Assembly: GCA_036023115.1 (NCBI GenBank)
Contig: JAYKKT010000074.1
Coordinates: 10,166,501-10,230,500 of the forward strand
Direction: 5' to 3'
Origin: Brasenia schreberi
Lineage: Eukaryota > Streptophyta > Magnoliopsida > Nymphaeales > Cabombaceae
DNA length: 64,000 nt
The notes under the pieces are model-generated. The model was not told where the DNA came from. It saw only the letters and a list, made by a program, of their open reading frames with translations, and made no database searches. Each line of letters begins with the position of its first letter. The first letter of the stretch is position 1. Positions 49,891 through 63,905 of this stretch are shown here, piece after piece. The position numbers were made by a program, and so were the translations under genes.

Positions 49891-52080
49891 TTAAGTGTGT
49901 TGTCTGCAACCTTTTGGTCCATAATGCTGGGAACTGCGTCTAACAACCTTGCGACACAAAGCACAGTAGTGGTTTTGGCAAGACCAACAGAAGATGTGGT
50001 TGTTATTCCCAACCTGTATTTGTGTAACAAGGAAACATTTTAGGAGGAAAAAGGGTCAATACAAGATAACCCCAAATGCCTTTGTTTGCTAGACATTGGG
50101 AAAATGAAGACTTTAAACTGAGATACGCAAACGTGCGAAGCTAACACGATTTCTATTAGTCAAAGTAAGGCCAAAAGCTCCCTACTATTATGCTTCTTAG
50201 ACAATCCTATGCCAGCGCAAATGCAATCATGGTCATTAAGATTACAAAGTACAGTAGGTCATTTAAATTAAAGAGGCTAAATGATGTGCTGAAAAGTCTG
50301 CTCCCATTCAAAAGCTGGGATACTTGAAATTGATATTTTTCTTCCGTATCCGCATTTTCAATATGAAGAGATGGGGGAATAAGAAAGGTACTCTTAGATA
50401 ATAAGATTCGTATTGGTTCTTGAAATATCGGAACATTGTCCGGTAAGCTAATGGAGGTGATAGATACTATGATTCGAAGAAAGATTCATATTCTATGTTT
50501 ACAAGAAGCAAAGTGGGCTCGAGAAAAAACAAGGGAGATTGAGGATAAAAGTTTTAAATTATGGTACTCAGGTAAGGAAAAGGCTTGAAACGGAGTTAGT
50601 ATTATCATAAATAAAGATTTAAAGGATAGCATAGTAGACATACAATGATATGGTGACCGAATCATGATGTTGAAATTAGTGTTAGGAGCAAAGGTTTTCA
50701 ATATAGTTTGTGCTTACGCACCCCAGTAGGCCTAGAATAGTATAAAGACAACTTTTTTGGAATAGTTAGATAAGGTGATTCAAAGGATTCCACAAAGGAA
50801 AATGATTCATTTAGGAGGAGACTTAAATGGACATGTCGGTAAAGAGGCATTAGGATATCAAAGTATTCATGGAAACTTTGGTTTTGAGGATATAAATGAG
50901 GAAGGTAGGGAGATTTTAAATTTTGTTATGGCATTTGATCTCTTTATAGTCAATACAATCTTCAAAAAATGAGATGAACATTTAATTACTTATAAGAGTG
51001 CCTTATCACAAACACAAATTGATTACTTTATTTGTAGAAAAAAAGATAGAGCGTGTTGTAAAGGTTGTAAGGTAATTCTAGGAAAAACTTTAACCACCCA
51101 ACATCGACTTTTAGTTATGGATTTACAAATAAAAAATGAATAAAGAAGAAAAGAGTGAATCGAGCTATTCAGACTAAATGGTGGAACCTTAAAAGCGAGA
51201 AAGAAGATATATTTAGACAAAAAGTCCTTCAAGGAAATGGGAATTCTATTGGTACACCTTGTGATATATCGAACAAAATGACTATACATATTAGGAAAGT
51301 GATGAAAGATTTGTTAGGTGAATCTAAGGGAGGTGTACCGGCACAAAAAGAAGCTTGGTAGTAGAGTAAAATAGTGTAAAATAAAATCAAGGCAAAGAGG
51401 GTATGTCACAAATTACATTATGCTAAGAAAACTAGTGAAACTTTAGAGGCTTATAAAAAAACAAAGAAAGAAGCAAAAAATACCGTCAGTAAAGCAAAAG
51501 CTAAAATTTGAGAAGATTTATATAAAAAACTCAACTAAAAAGAGGGTGAAAGAGATATTTTTAGGATAGCTAGGGCTAGAGATAACAAAACTAAAGATCT
51601 TAATTATATTAGATGCATAAAAAACGAGGATGAAAAATTCTAGTGGCAAATGATGATATAAGAAATAGGGAAAACTATTTTTATAAACTTTTTAATGAAA
51701 ATAAAGATGTTAGTATTAGCTTAGGAAGTTAGCCAAATCAGAAAAGTATATAAACCATAATTTCTACCCATATATAACAACAAGGAAGACAGTAAAAATT
51801 GTGCAAATTATAGGGGTATCAAGTTAATGAGCCATACTATGAAATTATGGGAAAGAATTATCGAACATAGGTTAAGACAAGTATCGAGTACAACAAAGAA
51901 CCAATTTGGATTCATGTCAGGCATATCTATTGTTGAAGCGATTCACCTTTTAAGACATCTTATGGAACATTTTAAAGCAAAAGAGAAAGATCTTCACATG
52001 ATATTTATTGATCTAGAAAAAACTTACAATAGGGTACTAAGGGAGGTTCTTTGGAGAACCTTGGAAAAAAGAGGTATCCC

Positions 52081-52141
<61 letters not shown>

Positions 52142-55100
52142 TTATATGACATGTACAATGGTGTAAAATATGTGTGAGGACTCATTAAGGAATGACAGAC
52201 TTATTTGAAGTTAATATTGGGTTACATCTGGAATCAACTTTAAGTCCATAGTTATTTACAATGGTGACTGATGAGTTAATAAACCATATTCAAGATAAAG
52301 TACCTTGGTGTATGTTATTTGCAGATGACATTGTGTTAGTGGAGGAGTCTAAGGAAAAAGTTTATAGAAAATTGGAACTATGGAGAGAAGCATTAGAAAG
52401 CAAAGGCCTCCGACTTAGTAGAACAAAGACAAAATATATGGAATGTAAGTTTTATCATTTGGTTACTTCAAAAGACATAGAAATTAAAATTGACACACAT
52501 TGTATTCCCCAAAAGGAAAGTTTTAAATACCTAGGATCAATTTTTCAAAGTGATGGAAGAATTGATGGAGATGTTACGCATAGAATTAATGTTGGTTGGT
52601 TAAAATGGAGAAGAGCATCTAGTATTCTTTATGATAAGAAGATACTATTAAAGTTAAAAGGTAAATATTATAGAGCAACAATTAGACCTGCCATGTTTTA
52701 TGGTTCTGAGTGTTAGGCAGTTAACCATCAACATGTACAAAAGATGTATGTGACAGAACTGAAGATGTTGAGATGAATTAGTGGTCATACAAGAAAAGAC
52801 CGTATACATAATGAGGTTACTAGAAACAAATTAGGAGCGACACCAATAGAGGATAAAATGAGAGAATATTGTTTAAGATGGTTTGGACATATAGAAAGAA
52901 GATCAAAAGAACATGTAAGAAGTTTGAAAAACTAGATTTTAAAAGTATTAAAAGAGATAGAGAACGACCACAAAAGCATTGAAAAGAAACAATAAAGAAT
53001 GATCTAGCTTATTATGAGTTAACTACTAACATGGCACGTGATAGAGCTTTGTGGAAACAAAGAATCCATGTAGCCGACCCCATCTAGTATGAAAAAAGGC
53101 TTAGATGTTGTTATTGTTGTTGTGTACTATCCTAACCCTGTGAATTGTCATGGTTCATATTCACTTAAGATGCATGCTTTCCCTTCATCACATCTTGTCA
53201 CAGTTGACATAAGCATACAAGATTAACAACTCTAATCTATCAAAAGTTTCAAATTTATGTTTGAGTAGATAAAATCTAGATCTATAGGGGGAATCATGAG
53301 AAAAGTAAATATAATAAACAGCGGCTTTATGCATTGCTCCCAAAGATGATGGCAAGTTTTATAATGTCAAGTTGCTCAATAAGGGACACCTTGATATTGA
53401 AGTGAATTCACATGGATAATGGGTTGGATCTCTAGATGATTGAAAATCTACCTCTAAATGCATTATCATTAATTGGAGGCAATATTATTTCATAAAAATA
53501 TAAAAAACAAGTGATTGTCACTAATCTAGTGTAAAAGTTGAAAATAGAGCAATTACTCAAGAAATGTGTGAGGGGCTATGGTTAATCTCTCTTATGAAAG
53601 AGTTGGGTATGGAGACTACATGTCCTATTCCCTTATATTGTGATAGTACAACACCAATTCAGATTGCATCCAATCCTGTTTATCATGAACAAACAAAACA
53701 TGTTGAAATCGATTGACACTTCATAAGATAAAAAGTAATGAATCAAGTATTCAAGTTGAGTTATGTCAAGTCTCCAGACCAAATGTACGGATATTCTCAT
53801 GAAAGCTGTCACCAGAAGCAAACTTGTAACCTTTCTGCAAGTTAGGAGTCATGAGTATCTTTCTCGCAACTTGAGGGAGAGTGTTGAGAAGCAATTGTGG
53901 GTGGGCTCCTGCATTCCTTATCCTATTATATGCCTTCTTTGTGTAACTTGTTAATTACGTTTTCAGTGTAAGGGTAGATTAGTCTTTCAAGTTAAAACAC
54001 TCTTATATAATCTGTGATTCAAAAAAACCCTAAAAGTAAAGTGAAAAAGCAAAAGAAGAAAAGGGAGAAGTGACGGAGGCATGTGCCCCAGGAGTGTGAA
54101 GAAGATAAGCAAATCTAATCTTGTAATCTTTTCCTTCGTATTTTTTTAATAAAGATCAGATTGTAACAATGGGGTGACATGAACGCAGAATATTTTCGTG
54201 CAAGACTTAGAGCTAAGTGCAGGAAAAATAGAGTTTGGGCCTTGAGGACAGGTCCGGAAAATGGCAAACTGAAAATAAACAGATTACAAACATAGCGGAG
54301 GAATTTTTCAATGAACTGTTTAATCCAATACATCAGACACTGAGGAACTTTTAGAAGACTACCAGTCGAAGGTAATTGAGAATATGAATCAAACTCAAAG
54401 GTTAATGAGCCCTATCCAGATCAGTGAGATTAAGAAAGTTGTATTCATGATAAAATCGGGAGGGGTGCCAGGGATGACGGTTTCTCTACAAAATTTATCA
54501 AAGATTCTGGAATCTAGTCAAAGATGATGTTGTTAAGTGGCTGCTGCATAGCTTCCATAAAATTTTAATTTTCTTGGTTCCTAATAGTAACTCAATCACA
54601 AACAATGAAGCAGGTACATCTTATAAGCTTATGCACAGTCATTTACAAAGTTATTTAGAAAATATTAGTACACAGAGTCAGCGGCTTGACGAGCAAATTG
54701 ATAAGCTGAAACCAATTTGCCTTCATTAGAGTAAGAATGATAATGGACAATATACTAGTTGGTCACAAATTCCTGCATCATCTAGAAAAATAAGAGAACT
54801 GGTAATGTGCATGAGATGGCCCTAAAGGTAGACATGAACAAGGCTTATGAAAGGGTCGAGTGTAAATTTCTGTGGTTCATGAAAAATGGGGTCTTGTGAA
54901 CAATGGATCACCTGGACTAAAGCGTATGTTACATCAGTCTCCTTCTCAATCCAATTCAAGGGGAATACTTGTGGATATTTTCAACTGAAGAGGGAGGGGA
55001 TTGAGACAAGAAGATCCCCCATCTCCATTTCTATTCCTAATGCACACAGAGGGTTTGTCACACTTAATAAGGCGGAAAAGACAGGCTAGATTCAAGGGGT

Positions 55101-58100
55101 TAAAATCACAAGGGACCAACAGTCACGTACCTATTTGCAGACAATTCCATCTTTTTCGCAAGAACACTTTGATAGAAAGGAAGCAGATGTCAGCAGAGTG
55201 TTAGGCATAGCAAAATGTTGCCTTTCAAGATAAATACCTGGAGCTGCCAGCTGTTGTTAGAAAATTGAAGATGGAAACCTTCGAATTCATAAAGGAAAAA
55301 GTAGAAAGCAAGCTGCAGACATGGAAAAGAAACCTAATGTCTATGGCTGGTTGGAAAATGCTAAGGCAGTAGCAATGGTCATTCCCATTTACACAATGGT
55401 TAGTTCATGCTCCCTGAAAGCCTCCTAAATGAGATATAAAACAAAATGGTCAGTTTGTGGTTGAAAGGATCCATAGAAGGTAAATGAATACAATGGATTG
55501 GATGGAATATACTTTGCAGGAAAAAATGCAAAGGCAGCTTAAGTTTCAAAGACCTCCAAGCCTTCAACCTTGCTTTGATTACAAAACAAAGTTGTAGACA
55601 AAAGGTGGCCATTTCCTACTACTTAATGTGTTCAAAGCAAAGTATTTCCGGATTCATCTTTTATAAAAGCTGAATTGGGTTACAATCCTCCATGGAGCTG
55701 GAGGAGTTTACTGGAGGATAAAACGATGCTGGAAAAAGATCCATGTGGAGAATAGGAGATGGACGAGATATAGACATCAGAAAGGATCACTGAATACCAT
55801 AAGAGAATGGATGCACTGTCCGCAATTCAGAATCGGGAATCAAGATTTCACTGTGGTAGAACAGTTGACAACTGACCAAAATAGATGGAATGAGGATGTA
55901 ACCAGAAAGTTGTTTGCTCCTCATGTCACTGAAAAGATTCTAAGAGTAACAATTATCATCGATGAATTGTGGGAGATCCCCAATGTATTGGATGCTGGCT
56001 CATGTAGCCGAAGTGTAACTCATTTCTTCTGGAATGAAATTACTACCTTTGATTCAGAAAAAAGAACCTGATTTTAACTTCTAACCTTCTTTTCCTTTCT
56101 CTTTGGGGTCGTGGAGGGGAAGTGGGGTCAATGTGGAACATTCCTGACTCTTGTCAGTTGTCACATTGCGCAACCTGTCTTGCTTGATGGAGTTGGAGAC
56201 ACCTTGACAATTGGATCGTCCCTGATTTTTGTCACATTGCCTGTTGCTTCAGGTTACAGCTCCTGACATGGGGTGTCTAAACCCAGACCACGATATTCTT
56301 GGTCTTCCTGGATTCTTAGGTCGTATCTAAAATTCCAAACCAGCATAATTAGCATAGAGTATTCTACATAATCCTCTTCTATTGTTTAAGCAGGTTTTTA
56401 AGAGTTTTAAAGCAATGGCTTGGAACTCACGGCCCCAAAAGTTTTGCATGTGAAAATTCATATTTTCACACAAGATCTCATTATAAAATATTGAACTTCT
56501 AAAATGTAAACCACACTCAACATGTCTAAATAACAGTAAAACCATTATTTCTGGTAACTAATGTGCTAAATTGGACTCGTGTATCTATCTAGATACACTA
56601 ATATACACATGTAATGATATGCAGAACTGTGTGTGTGTGTGTGAGAGAGAGAGAGATGTTAAATCATGTGGATGTTGAACTTTTGTATATGTTAATGTGC
56701 AGATGCATTGGCTAATCAGACTAGAAGGACTCACCTTTGCATTCAATTGACCACATAAGGGGCAAAGGCGCAAGGCATTGGGATATAACTCAACCTGGGC
56801 CTGGGCCACGACTTGCCGCTCATTCATCTGTTGCTCCCAGTTGCAAATTTCTTGCTCAGAGAAAAGCACACAGTTTCCTTCCCTTAAATAAGGATGAAGT
56901 TGACTTAATTTTGTAAGCAAGAAGAAACAGAGTTTGGCTTTGAGGAAAGAGTAACAAAACTAAATTAGAAAAGAGGTGGGGGTCAGATGTGACAAATTAA
57001 GTACCCAAAATGGTCATAACCATCAATTGCTTTGTTGCACTTGTAGCAAAAGTACTGGCCACAGTTCTGACACACCATCTTGTTGCAACCTTCAATTTTT
57101 GAGATAGCCATCTTGCACGAAGGACACTGCTTTGAATCACGGTGTATCTCCTTAACACTAAGAATCTCGTTTATAAGATCAAGTTCCTTGCGTTTCTGGC
57201 CACCCTGCAGTTGAGAGGAATCCTGTCTTTCCTGCAAAAGCAGCAAATCTCATTAAACTATAAGGAGCATATCTTGCTAACAGAGAAACTTTTAAGAAAA
57301 ATGAAATGTTACAATGTTTCAGAGGCAACAGTAAAGGAAACACAGAGCAAAAGAGAGTGTCTGTATGCAATCAAGAAAGGAAATACACAACATAACGCTT
57401 TTATCTAAAAGGCAATGCAGTTCAGAATAAAACAATATTTTAGTGAAGAAAATAAAAAACCCAACTATAAGCAGATCTATAGGAGTCCCAACCAGGAGGC
57501 CACATAGGGCCCAAATCAATGACTAGTAGGAGTCACTGAGGCTTGAGTCAGCCTAAAGGCTCCCGTGCTTTGAATGTGAAAGTCTTGAAAAGAACATCTC
57601 GTAGCTGGACAAAATAGACTGGCATATCTGATGTGATCTGACTAGCATTTGGATGTCTGACAGCATCAGTTTATCTAGTTATTACTTCAAATACAAACAA
57701 TCTGGAACCCATACCTTCAAGATGCGGAGCTTCTCTTCAGGCGTCATGCATGCTATTCCTACGTGACGGCGTTCCCTGCAGAGACTGCAAAAACTAAAGA
57801 AACACTTCGTACATTGAGCATCGTGCTCTTCATCCTCCAAGCATGGCGTTTCACATCTTGGGCAATACACTAAATCAGCCATTAAAGCCAACGTTCTCTG
57901 TAATGTCAATGACTCCCATCTTTCAAATGCTTCAGATCCCAATAGACACTTCAATAGTGCAGGTGGTATAATTTCTTTACACTTCCCCTCAGGACAGTGC
58001 AGTTTATTCACGGTGCCCTCTTGCACGTGAATCTTTGATAGAGTTTCCATGCATTTCCAGCAGAAAAAGTGTTCGCAAGGCAATCGAACAAACTCCACTC

Positions 58101-60471
58101 CTGATAGGGCAAGAATTACTCAACAACTTTTAACAAATCAGAAGAATTACTCAACAACTTCTAACACTGGGAGAGTCACACCCTAAGTCAAATATGGTAA
58201 ACAACTTCTAGAACACAGAAGAACTGGAAAGAAAAAAGAGAAGTAACTTCATGTTACGTATTAAGGATTTGCTGTTTCATAAGAACCGTGACAAAGAGAG
58301 TGCAAGCTAGGAAGAAGAACATGTTCCATAACTAAATAAGCTCATACCTGAATATTCACTAAAACAGATGGGACAAGTGTGTAGATCTTTCTGAAAATTC
58401 TCATGATGTTTTCTGTCATTAAAACCCATAAGTGTGACAACATCTACGCTGGGAGAGTCACATCCTGACACTGCTCGTTTGTCTCCGCTATAACAATCAT
58501 ATGGTCCTAACTGGAGCTCTCTCTCACACCCTAAGTAGGAAAGGGAGGAATTCTGTATCCATTCAACCCATTGATATATTACCTCCTGCCCTTGTTGCTC
58601 ACTACAGATAGTATCCAACACGCAGCAAAGTTGACTGATTCTTGATACATCCAACCACTGAACGTAGATACTGAAGTACGGAGGATTATGACTTGGGTAA
58701 GAAGAAGGCAACAAGCATGTCAACATGATTGGAAGAAGATGCTGAACTTTGAAACTGTACATGAACTCATTTGGTTCGTCCTTTTCAGTAGCATGCTTAC
58801 CACTATTCCCTCCATGGCTGAACTCCGAGGAATAATCAAGATTCACTGAGATGGTCAAATCATTAGGAAGTTCACAATAAATATGGATCTGCAAAAACAA
58901 CAAGCACGATTGGAAACTGTCTTCTTCCCTGAACATAACTTTTAAAGGTCAGTGGAAAACCTGAAGTGACCGCAGTCCTCTCTCGCTTACAGAGCAGTTA
59001 ACATTGTCCCCGTAAATAGCCTTCAAAGCCAGTAACTACAAAGAATTGGAATGAACATTAGGGAAAACTAACCCAGAATCTGCACAGGTGATAAATAAAC
59101 TTAGAAGAACCAAATCGAGTGCTTGCGTGGATTCACTCCTATGCAACCAATCAAAAGCAAAAATTTGAAGAAAGTCAGCCACAAGAAACGAAAAGCTGCT
59201 TAGATTACAAGCACATGGAGTAAAAGCAACAAGCTTGTGATGAAACGTCACAAGATATCAAAATCTGAATAAATCAAAAGCATATGGAGTAAAAACAATA
59301 GGCTTGTTGAGGCCAAATTGGTGAAATTGGAACCGAGAGTTTAGTCATTTCAGTTTTTTGTGCAGTATTTCCTAGCCTTTCCTAGTTTATTCTACAACTT
59401 TAGTTGGTACCATAATCTTGCAAACGGAATAAATTTTTCTATATTCTCATGTCAGTACAGATCTAAATTTTTCAAAGCACATAGAGAGATCCATAAGAAC
59501 ATGAATCTAAGAAAAGCAACGACACCTAAACTAATTACAACGTCACACATATACACGCACACATGGAACTGGCTTGCAAATCTACACAGACGAGACGCAA
59601 ACCTAGCAAAGCCGATAAAACTGACTGCTAATGTACAGTCACACCAAGAAATTCAAATGCAACCAAGGTTGAGCTTAGGCTAGATCGCAGTTCAAATGAT
59701 CCTAACCCAAAGTCTACTGGTTTCAGTTCGATATCTCAATCATTCAAATTCTTTTGTTACAAACTGAATTTCCCACGTACCATAATTTGCAAGAATTGGA
59801 GACATGAAATGATGAGAACGTTGATGCGTACAGGATGCGAGTGGCTTATCTTTTGAGAAATTCTTAGCATAAAAAATTATCATTCTCAAGGATAATCTCG
59901 AAAATTTACCACGTATGTTCTAAGTTCCTAAGCAGCAAAACAAATAGAGAGGAAAAGAAAATACTTCGTCTTCTTGCAATTGCTCATTGTTTATGATCTC
60001 ATCGACGCTCAATTCAGTCTCTTGACCCCTGATCGCAAGCTCCGACAGCCTATCCAAGATCCCCACTGGATTGGATGCCTCTGAAGCCCCCAAATCCCTC
60101 TCTTCTGCCTCATTTTCGCCCAATTTCGCACTCTCCACATCCTCAGAGGCAGCAGCATCAACAAAAGAAGAAGAAAAAGAAAGATGAGTGGGAGCAGATT
60201 CCGGCGACAGATCGCTCTCAGAAACCCTACTGGCCTCTCCGGACGTCCGCTGTTGACAGGAGCATTTTCCGGAGGAAGGACAGCCCTCCGAGATGAAGTC
60301 GGAGAGGGAAATCTGGGATGGGGCGGCCTCGTGAGAGGAGGAGACGTTGGAGGGGGAGACCGGCTGTTGTAGTGAAAGGGGCGGGGGGGCGTCGTCGTGT
60401 ATAGTTTTCACCCTCCAACTCTCCGCGAGGGGAACTAAGTTCTTCTGCCTCGCCTTCCTCCCCTTCTTCAT
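49891..60471 (-). CDS. RWD-RBR E3 ubiquitin ligase, RNF14-like
   Basis: Seven coding exons with GT-AG junctions and matching phases give 668 residues: 59965-60471, 58961-59035, 58348-58888, 57715-58100, 57005-57231, 56735-56882, 49891-50013. A Ser/Pro-rich N-terminus is followed by an RWD domain (from [16 protein letters not shown], about 163-310), RING1 ([10 protein letters not shown], then [10 protein letters not shown]), IBR (YCPRCETPC to CSLCRERRH) and RING2 ([20 protein letters not shown], then YFCYKC). C552 in GCNKMVC is the probable catalytic cysteine that takes ubiquitin as a thioester. The last exon adds a Cys/His-rich tail, [20 protein letters not shown] and onward to GCRQHT, as in plant RNF14-like proteins. 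The start is ATG 60471; there is a GA run upstream. The last intron is 6.7 kb and full of antisense retroelements. Substrates are unknown. Confidence 0.92.
50395..53123 (+). mobile_element. RTE LINE, nearly full length, inactive
   Basis: On the plus strand: an apurinic endonuclease domain (about 50410-51120, with [11 protein letters not shown] in degraded form, [19 protein letters not shown], then DLFIVNTIF), a linker, and reverse transcriptase (about 51770-52720, [50 protein letters not shown], then the YADD-type [13 protein letters not shown]). A C-terminal region ends with the conserved 3' tail and TTG run. An AT microsatellite at 52084-52136 sits inside the reverse transcriptase. Stops and frameshifts are frequent. 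It lies antisense in the last intron of the E3 ligase gene. Confidence 0.88.
53340..53990 (+). mobile_element. Copia RNase H remnant plus LTR start
   Basis: A frame reads [20 protein letters not shown], then [20 protein letters not shown], the end of Copia RNase H. At 53869-53882 the polypurine tract CTTGAGGGAGAGTG is followed by a TGTTGAGAAGC LTR-like start. The LTR is incomplete. It lies antisense in the E3 ligase intron. Confidence 0.7.
54180..56075 (+). mobile_element. L1-type LINE, decayed, 5'-truncated
   Basis: On the plus strand, in several frames: [14 protein letters not shown], a region matching the conserved start of L1 reverse transcriptase ([20 protein letters not shown]), then [34 protein letters not shown], and a post-RT stretch ([10 protein letters not shown], then [13 protein letters not shown]). 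This order is typical of plant L1 elements. All frames are broken. It lies antisense in the last intron of the E3 ligase gene. Confidence 0.78.
56627..56656. repeat. (GT)n-(GA)n microsatellite
   Basis: A short compound run in the last intron of the E3 ligase gene. Confidence 0.8.
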
Positions 60472-62014
60472 CCCCCTCTCTCTCTCTCTCTCTCGGGAGA
60501 TGGAGAAGAGACCAGTCAAACGCCGGCGGTGACAATTACTTGTCGACTCGTTTCTCGCACGAACATAATGATGCTGTTACTGTGACTGACGATATGAAAC
60601 ACGACACGAAACAACACGTGAGCCTGATCTCATTTAGAGCATGAACTATCACACCTTCTATATTTTTAAAATAATCAAAATACTCGTGCAACAATTTTTT
60701 TTCGTCTCTAGGCTTAATTCCGATGATTTTTTCCTTGCTTCAGCAGCCGGCATTTTTTCTATTCGCAACCAATTAGTTCTTTCTAAATTTCATCATAATC
60801 AAAAGAAACAAAATAAAAAAAAAATGATAGATGAGATTAATTTTTAAATATTTCTTAGTTTTGAATGGTTATTTCTTAGTAATATATTTTTATTTTTATA
60901 ATTTTATCTTATTTTGAGTATTTTAATATTTAAGAATATTTTATGATTTTATATAAAATCATTCACTTGCCAAAATTTTACCATGAAACACAAATTAGGT
61001 GTGTCTCGCCTTAAAGAGGAGGTGATGTTCCGTCGTGTCTCCCACTTAAGGGTGACCAATGTGCTTTTCCCTTTAAATAGGAGATGCTCTTGTCTTGCAT
61101 CATATTTCTTCATGGTATAGCATGTTTATCTTTTAAGTGAGAGATGTTCATATCTCGTGTCTCTCTTAATTGAATAAAAGTTGTTTGGTATGCATTATGT
61201 TTCAAATCTTATATCCCTATATATTGCAGAATGACAAATAACTCGAATAAAAATACTTATAAAATAATCGATTTAGAGAAGATGATGACTTATCAAAATA
61301 CCTATTATACGATTACTAAATATAGTGAAAGTTATTTTAGTATACTAAATAATCGGTAATGTATTCATTGACTGATTGATCGATGAGGTAGAAGATCAAT
61401 TTGTTGATTTCAAAGGTGATGAACTTGACTATTTAATTGTACTTGCAACAAAGAGTGCTTTTAGGAGTTGCAATAAATTTATTGAGTATATAAAAAATAT
61501 GAGAGAAAGTATAATATTTTTAGTATTATTAATCGTTCAAAAAACAAAGATGTGATAAGTAATAAGTAAGGTATGCCTTAAGTATGAAAAGAATAATATG
61601 TAAAAACATTAAAAGTATTAGGTGGACGTGCACTAAGAAGGTAGACTATCCATTTTATTGAGAGAATAAGGTGCAATTGATTGTCATTAGAAGTTAAATG
61701 TAGTGAATAGGACACAATCACACTTTAGGTTTGTATCTTAAAGATGTTTTTATAGGAAGATTGAGTAACTCTTATTACATCATAGCAAATGACCTTACAA
61801 AAGCCATTGCAAACCAAAACATATCTTAACAAATTTGAAGCAGGTTGACGAGAAAAATGTATGGCGAGGAAGATAGGGGTTCTCCAAGTGTTGTATAATA
61901 TCTACTACATGATCTAGATACTGACCATAATCATATATGACATCATAAAACCCTGATACTAATATTGTTAGTTATATTGTTTTTACACAACCTCATTCTA
62001 TTCATTTTTAGAGT
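60472..62014. other. E3 ligase upstream region and AT-rich spacer
   Basis: A GA/CT run at 60477-60494 marks the leader. No further gene was recognised. Confidence 0.35.
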
Positions 62015-62711
62015 TATCTTAATATAATATATATTACCTCAGAGAACATAGAAATTAAAATTGGCACACATTGCATCCCCCAAAAGAAAAGTTTTAAATA
62101 CCTAGGGTCAATTTTTCAAAGTGATGGAAGAATTAATGGAGATGTTACGCATAGAATTAATGATGGTTGGTTAAAATGGAGAGGAGCATCAGGTATTCTT
62201 TGTGATAAGATGATTCTATTAAAGTTAAAAAGTAAATATTATAGAATAGCAAATAGGCCTGCCATGTTTTATGGTTTTGAGTGTTGGGCAGTTAATCATC
62301 AACATGTACAAAAGATGTCTGTGACAGAAATGAAGATGTTGAGATGGATGAGTGGTCGTACAAGAAAAGACCTCATACATAATGAGGTTATTAGAAACAA
62401 ATTAGGAGTGACACCAATAGAGGATAAAATGTGAGAATATCGTTTAAGATGGTTTGGAAATATAGAAAGAAGATCAAAAGAAGAACCTGTAAGAAGGTTA
62501 GAAAAACTAAATTTGGAAAGTATTAAGAGAGGTAGAGGACGACCACAAAAGTGTTGGAAAGAAACAATAAAGAATGATCTAGCTTATTGTGAGTTAACTG
62601 CTAACATGACACACGATAGGGATCTGTGGAAACAAAGAATCCATGTAGCTTACCCCGTCTAGTATGGGAAAAGGCTTAGTTGTTGTTGTTGTTGTATCTT
62701 AATATAATATA
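62015..62711 (+). mobile_element. Truncated RTE LINE with 17-bp target-site duplication
   Basis: The insert 62032-62694 covers the end of reverse transcriptase and the C-terminal region ([20 protein letters not shown], then [20 protein letters not shown] and LRWMSGRTRKDLIHNEVIRN) and the conserved tail ending in a TTG run. It is flanked by exact copies of TATCTTAATATAATATA at 62015-62031 and 62695-62711. It is similar to the same region of the element at 52480-53123. Confidence 0.92.
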
Positions 62712-63905
62712 CAACCTAACTGATACAGTAAATATAATAAAGTATTAATTTTGTTACTAACTTTTTTTCTTGAAAATTTAGTTCGGATCACCTAAAATTG
62801 ATAGCTCTAGATTTATTCTCTAGCACTATTTTATCGATGCTCATTGCCATCATATCACTCAAAATACCTTTATTATATGTAGTCATCATCTGGCAATAAG
62901 TTATTCCTCAATTAGAAGATCAAGTATCTGGTGGATATCATGAAATATGATAGTCATCTCACCTAATGACTTGTGAAAGTTGGTTGCCAATGTTTGATAA
63001 AAGGAATCAACAACACATGACCTATCACCTCGTATAGCAAATCCACCTGCCTAATAACTCACTCTTATCCGCAATCTCAACTCAATTTACGGGCATCGTG
63101 TCTGTTCTCTTTACTAGCCAGTCTCTATCAACCGTATAACATATATGAGTTGTTATATATTTACATAGTAAATTAAAGTAGAAAGTATTGAAATTGAATA
63201 TATATATTTTTAGTAAAGTTAGAAATTACATTTTATTATCAAATCTTATAAGCCTTCAAAGTGACCCAGTAACTGCTACATATCAGTTCTCTTTATTGTC
63301 TTTAATATCAATATCAGTATCTGAGGTTGATGTAACCTCCTAATAAAATAAATGATCAACTTATTTTTCTCCTTGTTGTCGTTTAAGGAGACGTCCTTTG
63401 TAGGACCCGTTCCTAAGAGGGGCGCCCGTACAAGAGAGATAGAAGCGCCCGAAGTACGTTTCTTAATGGAAAATAGGTTTTGGAGCTGTTGATTTTAGGA
63501 CGATTTTGGTTTGAATTCTAAACTTTTCAGAATTGGCAAGAAACATTTAAAATCAAAATTTAAAAGAAAAACTAGAAAAATTATAAAACAAACAGGTTGG
63601 AACTGTTGAATCGGGTATTAGATCAGTTTATGGAACCAAAACCAAATCGAATGATATCCAGTTTCAGGTTTGGTTTTACCAGTTTCGGTTTTAATTGGTT
63701 CTTAGCCCGGTTTGGTTTTGGTTGGAATCACTGGCCATTTCCAAGCTGGTCATGTCTATCCTGTAACTGAATTAGGAGTTTGTATCTTTTTCCATATCAA
63801 CCCGAGTCTGATTATGAATTCAAAACCCAACTAAATCCAAAACCCATTACACCATGCCATCGAAACTTGCAAAATGGATTTCCATGTTACATTCCTTCAT
63901 TTTCA
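62712..63905. other. AT-rich stretch, with GGTTT-rich sequence at the end
   Basis: No gene was found. The region 63600-63745 is rich in GGTTT/AACC motifs similar to those near 9.1 kb and 16.0 kb and may be a MITE. Confidence 0.35.
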
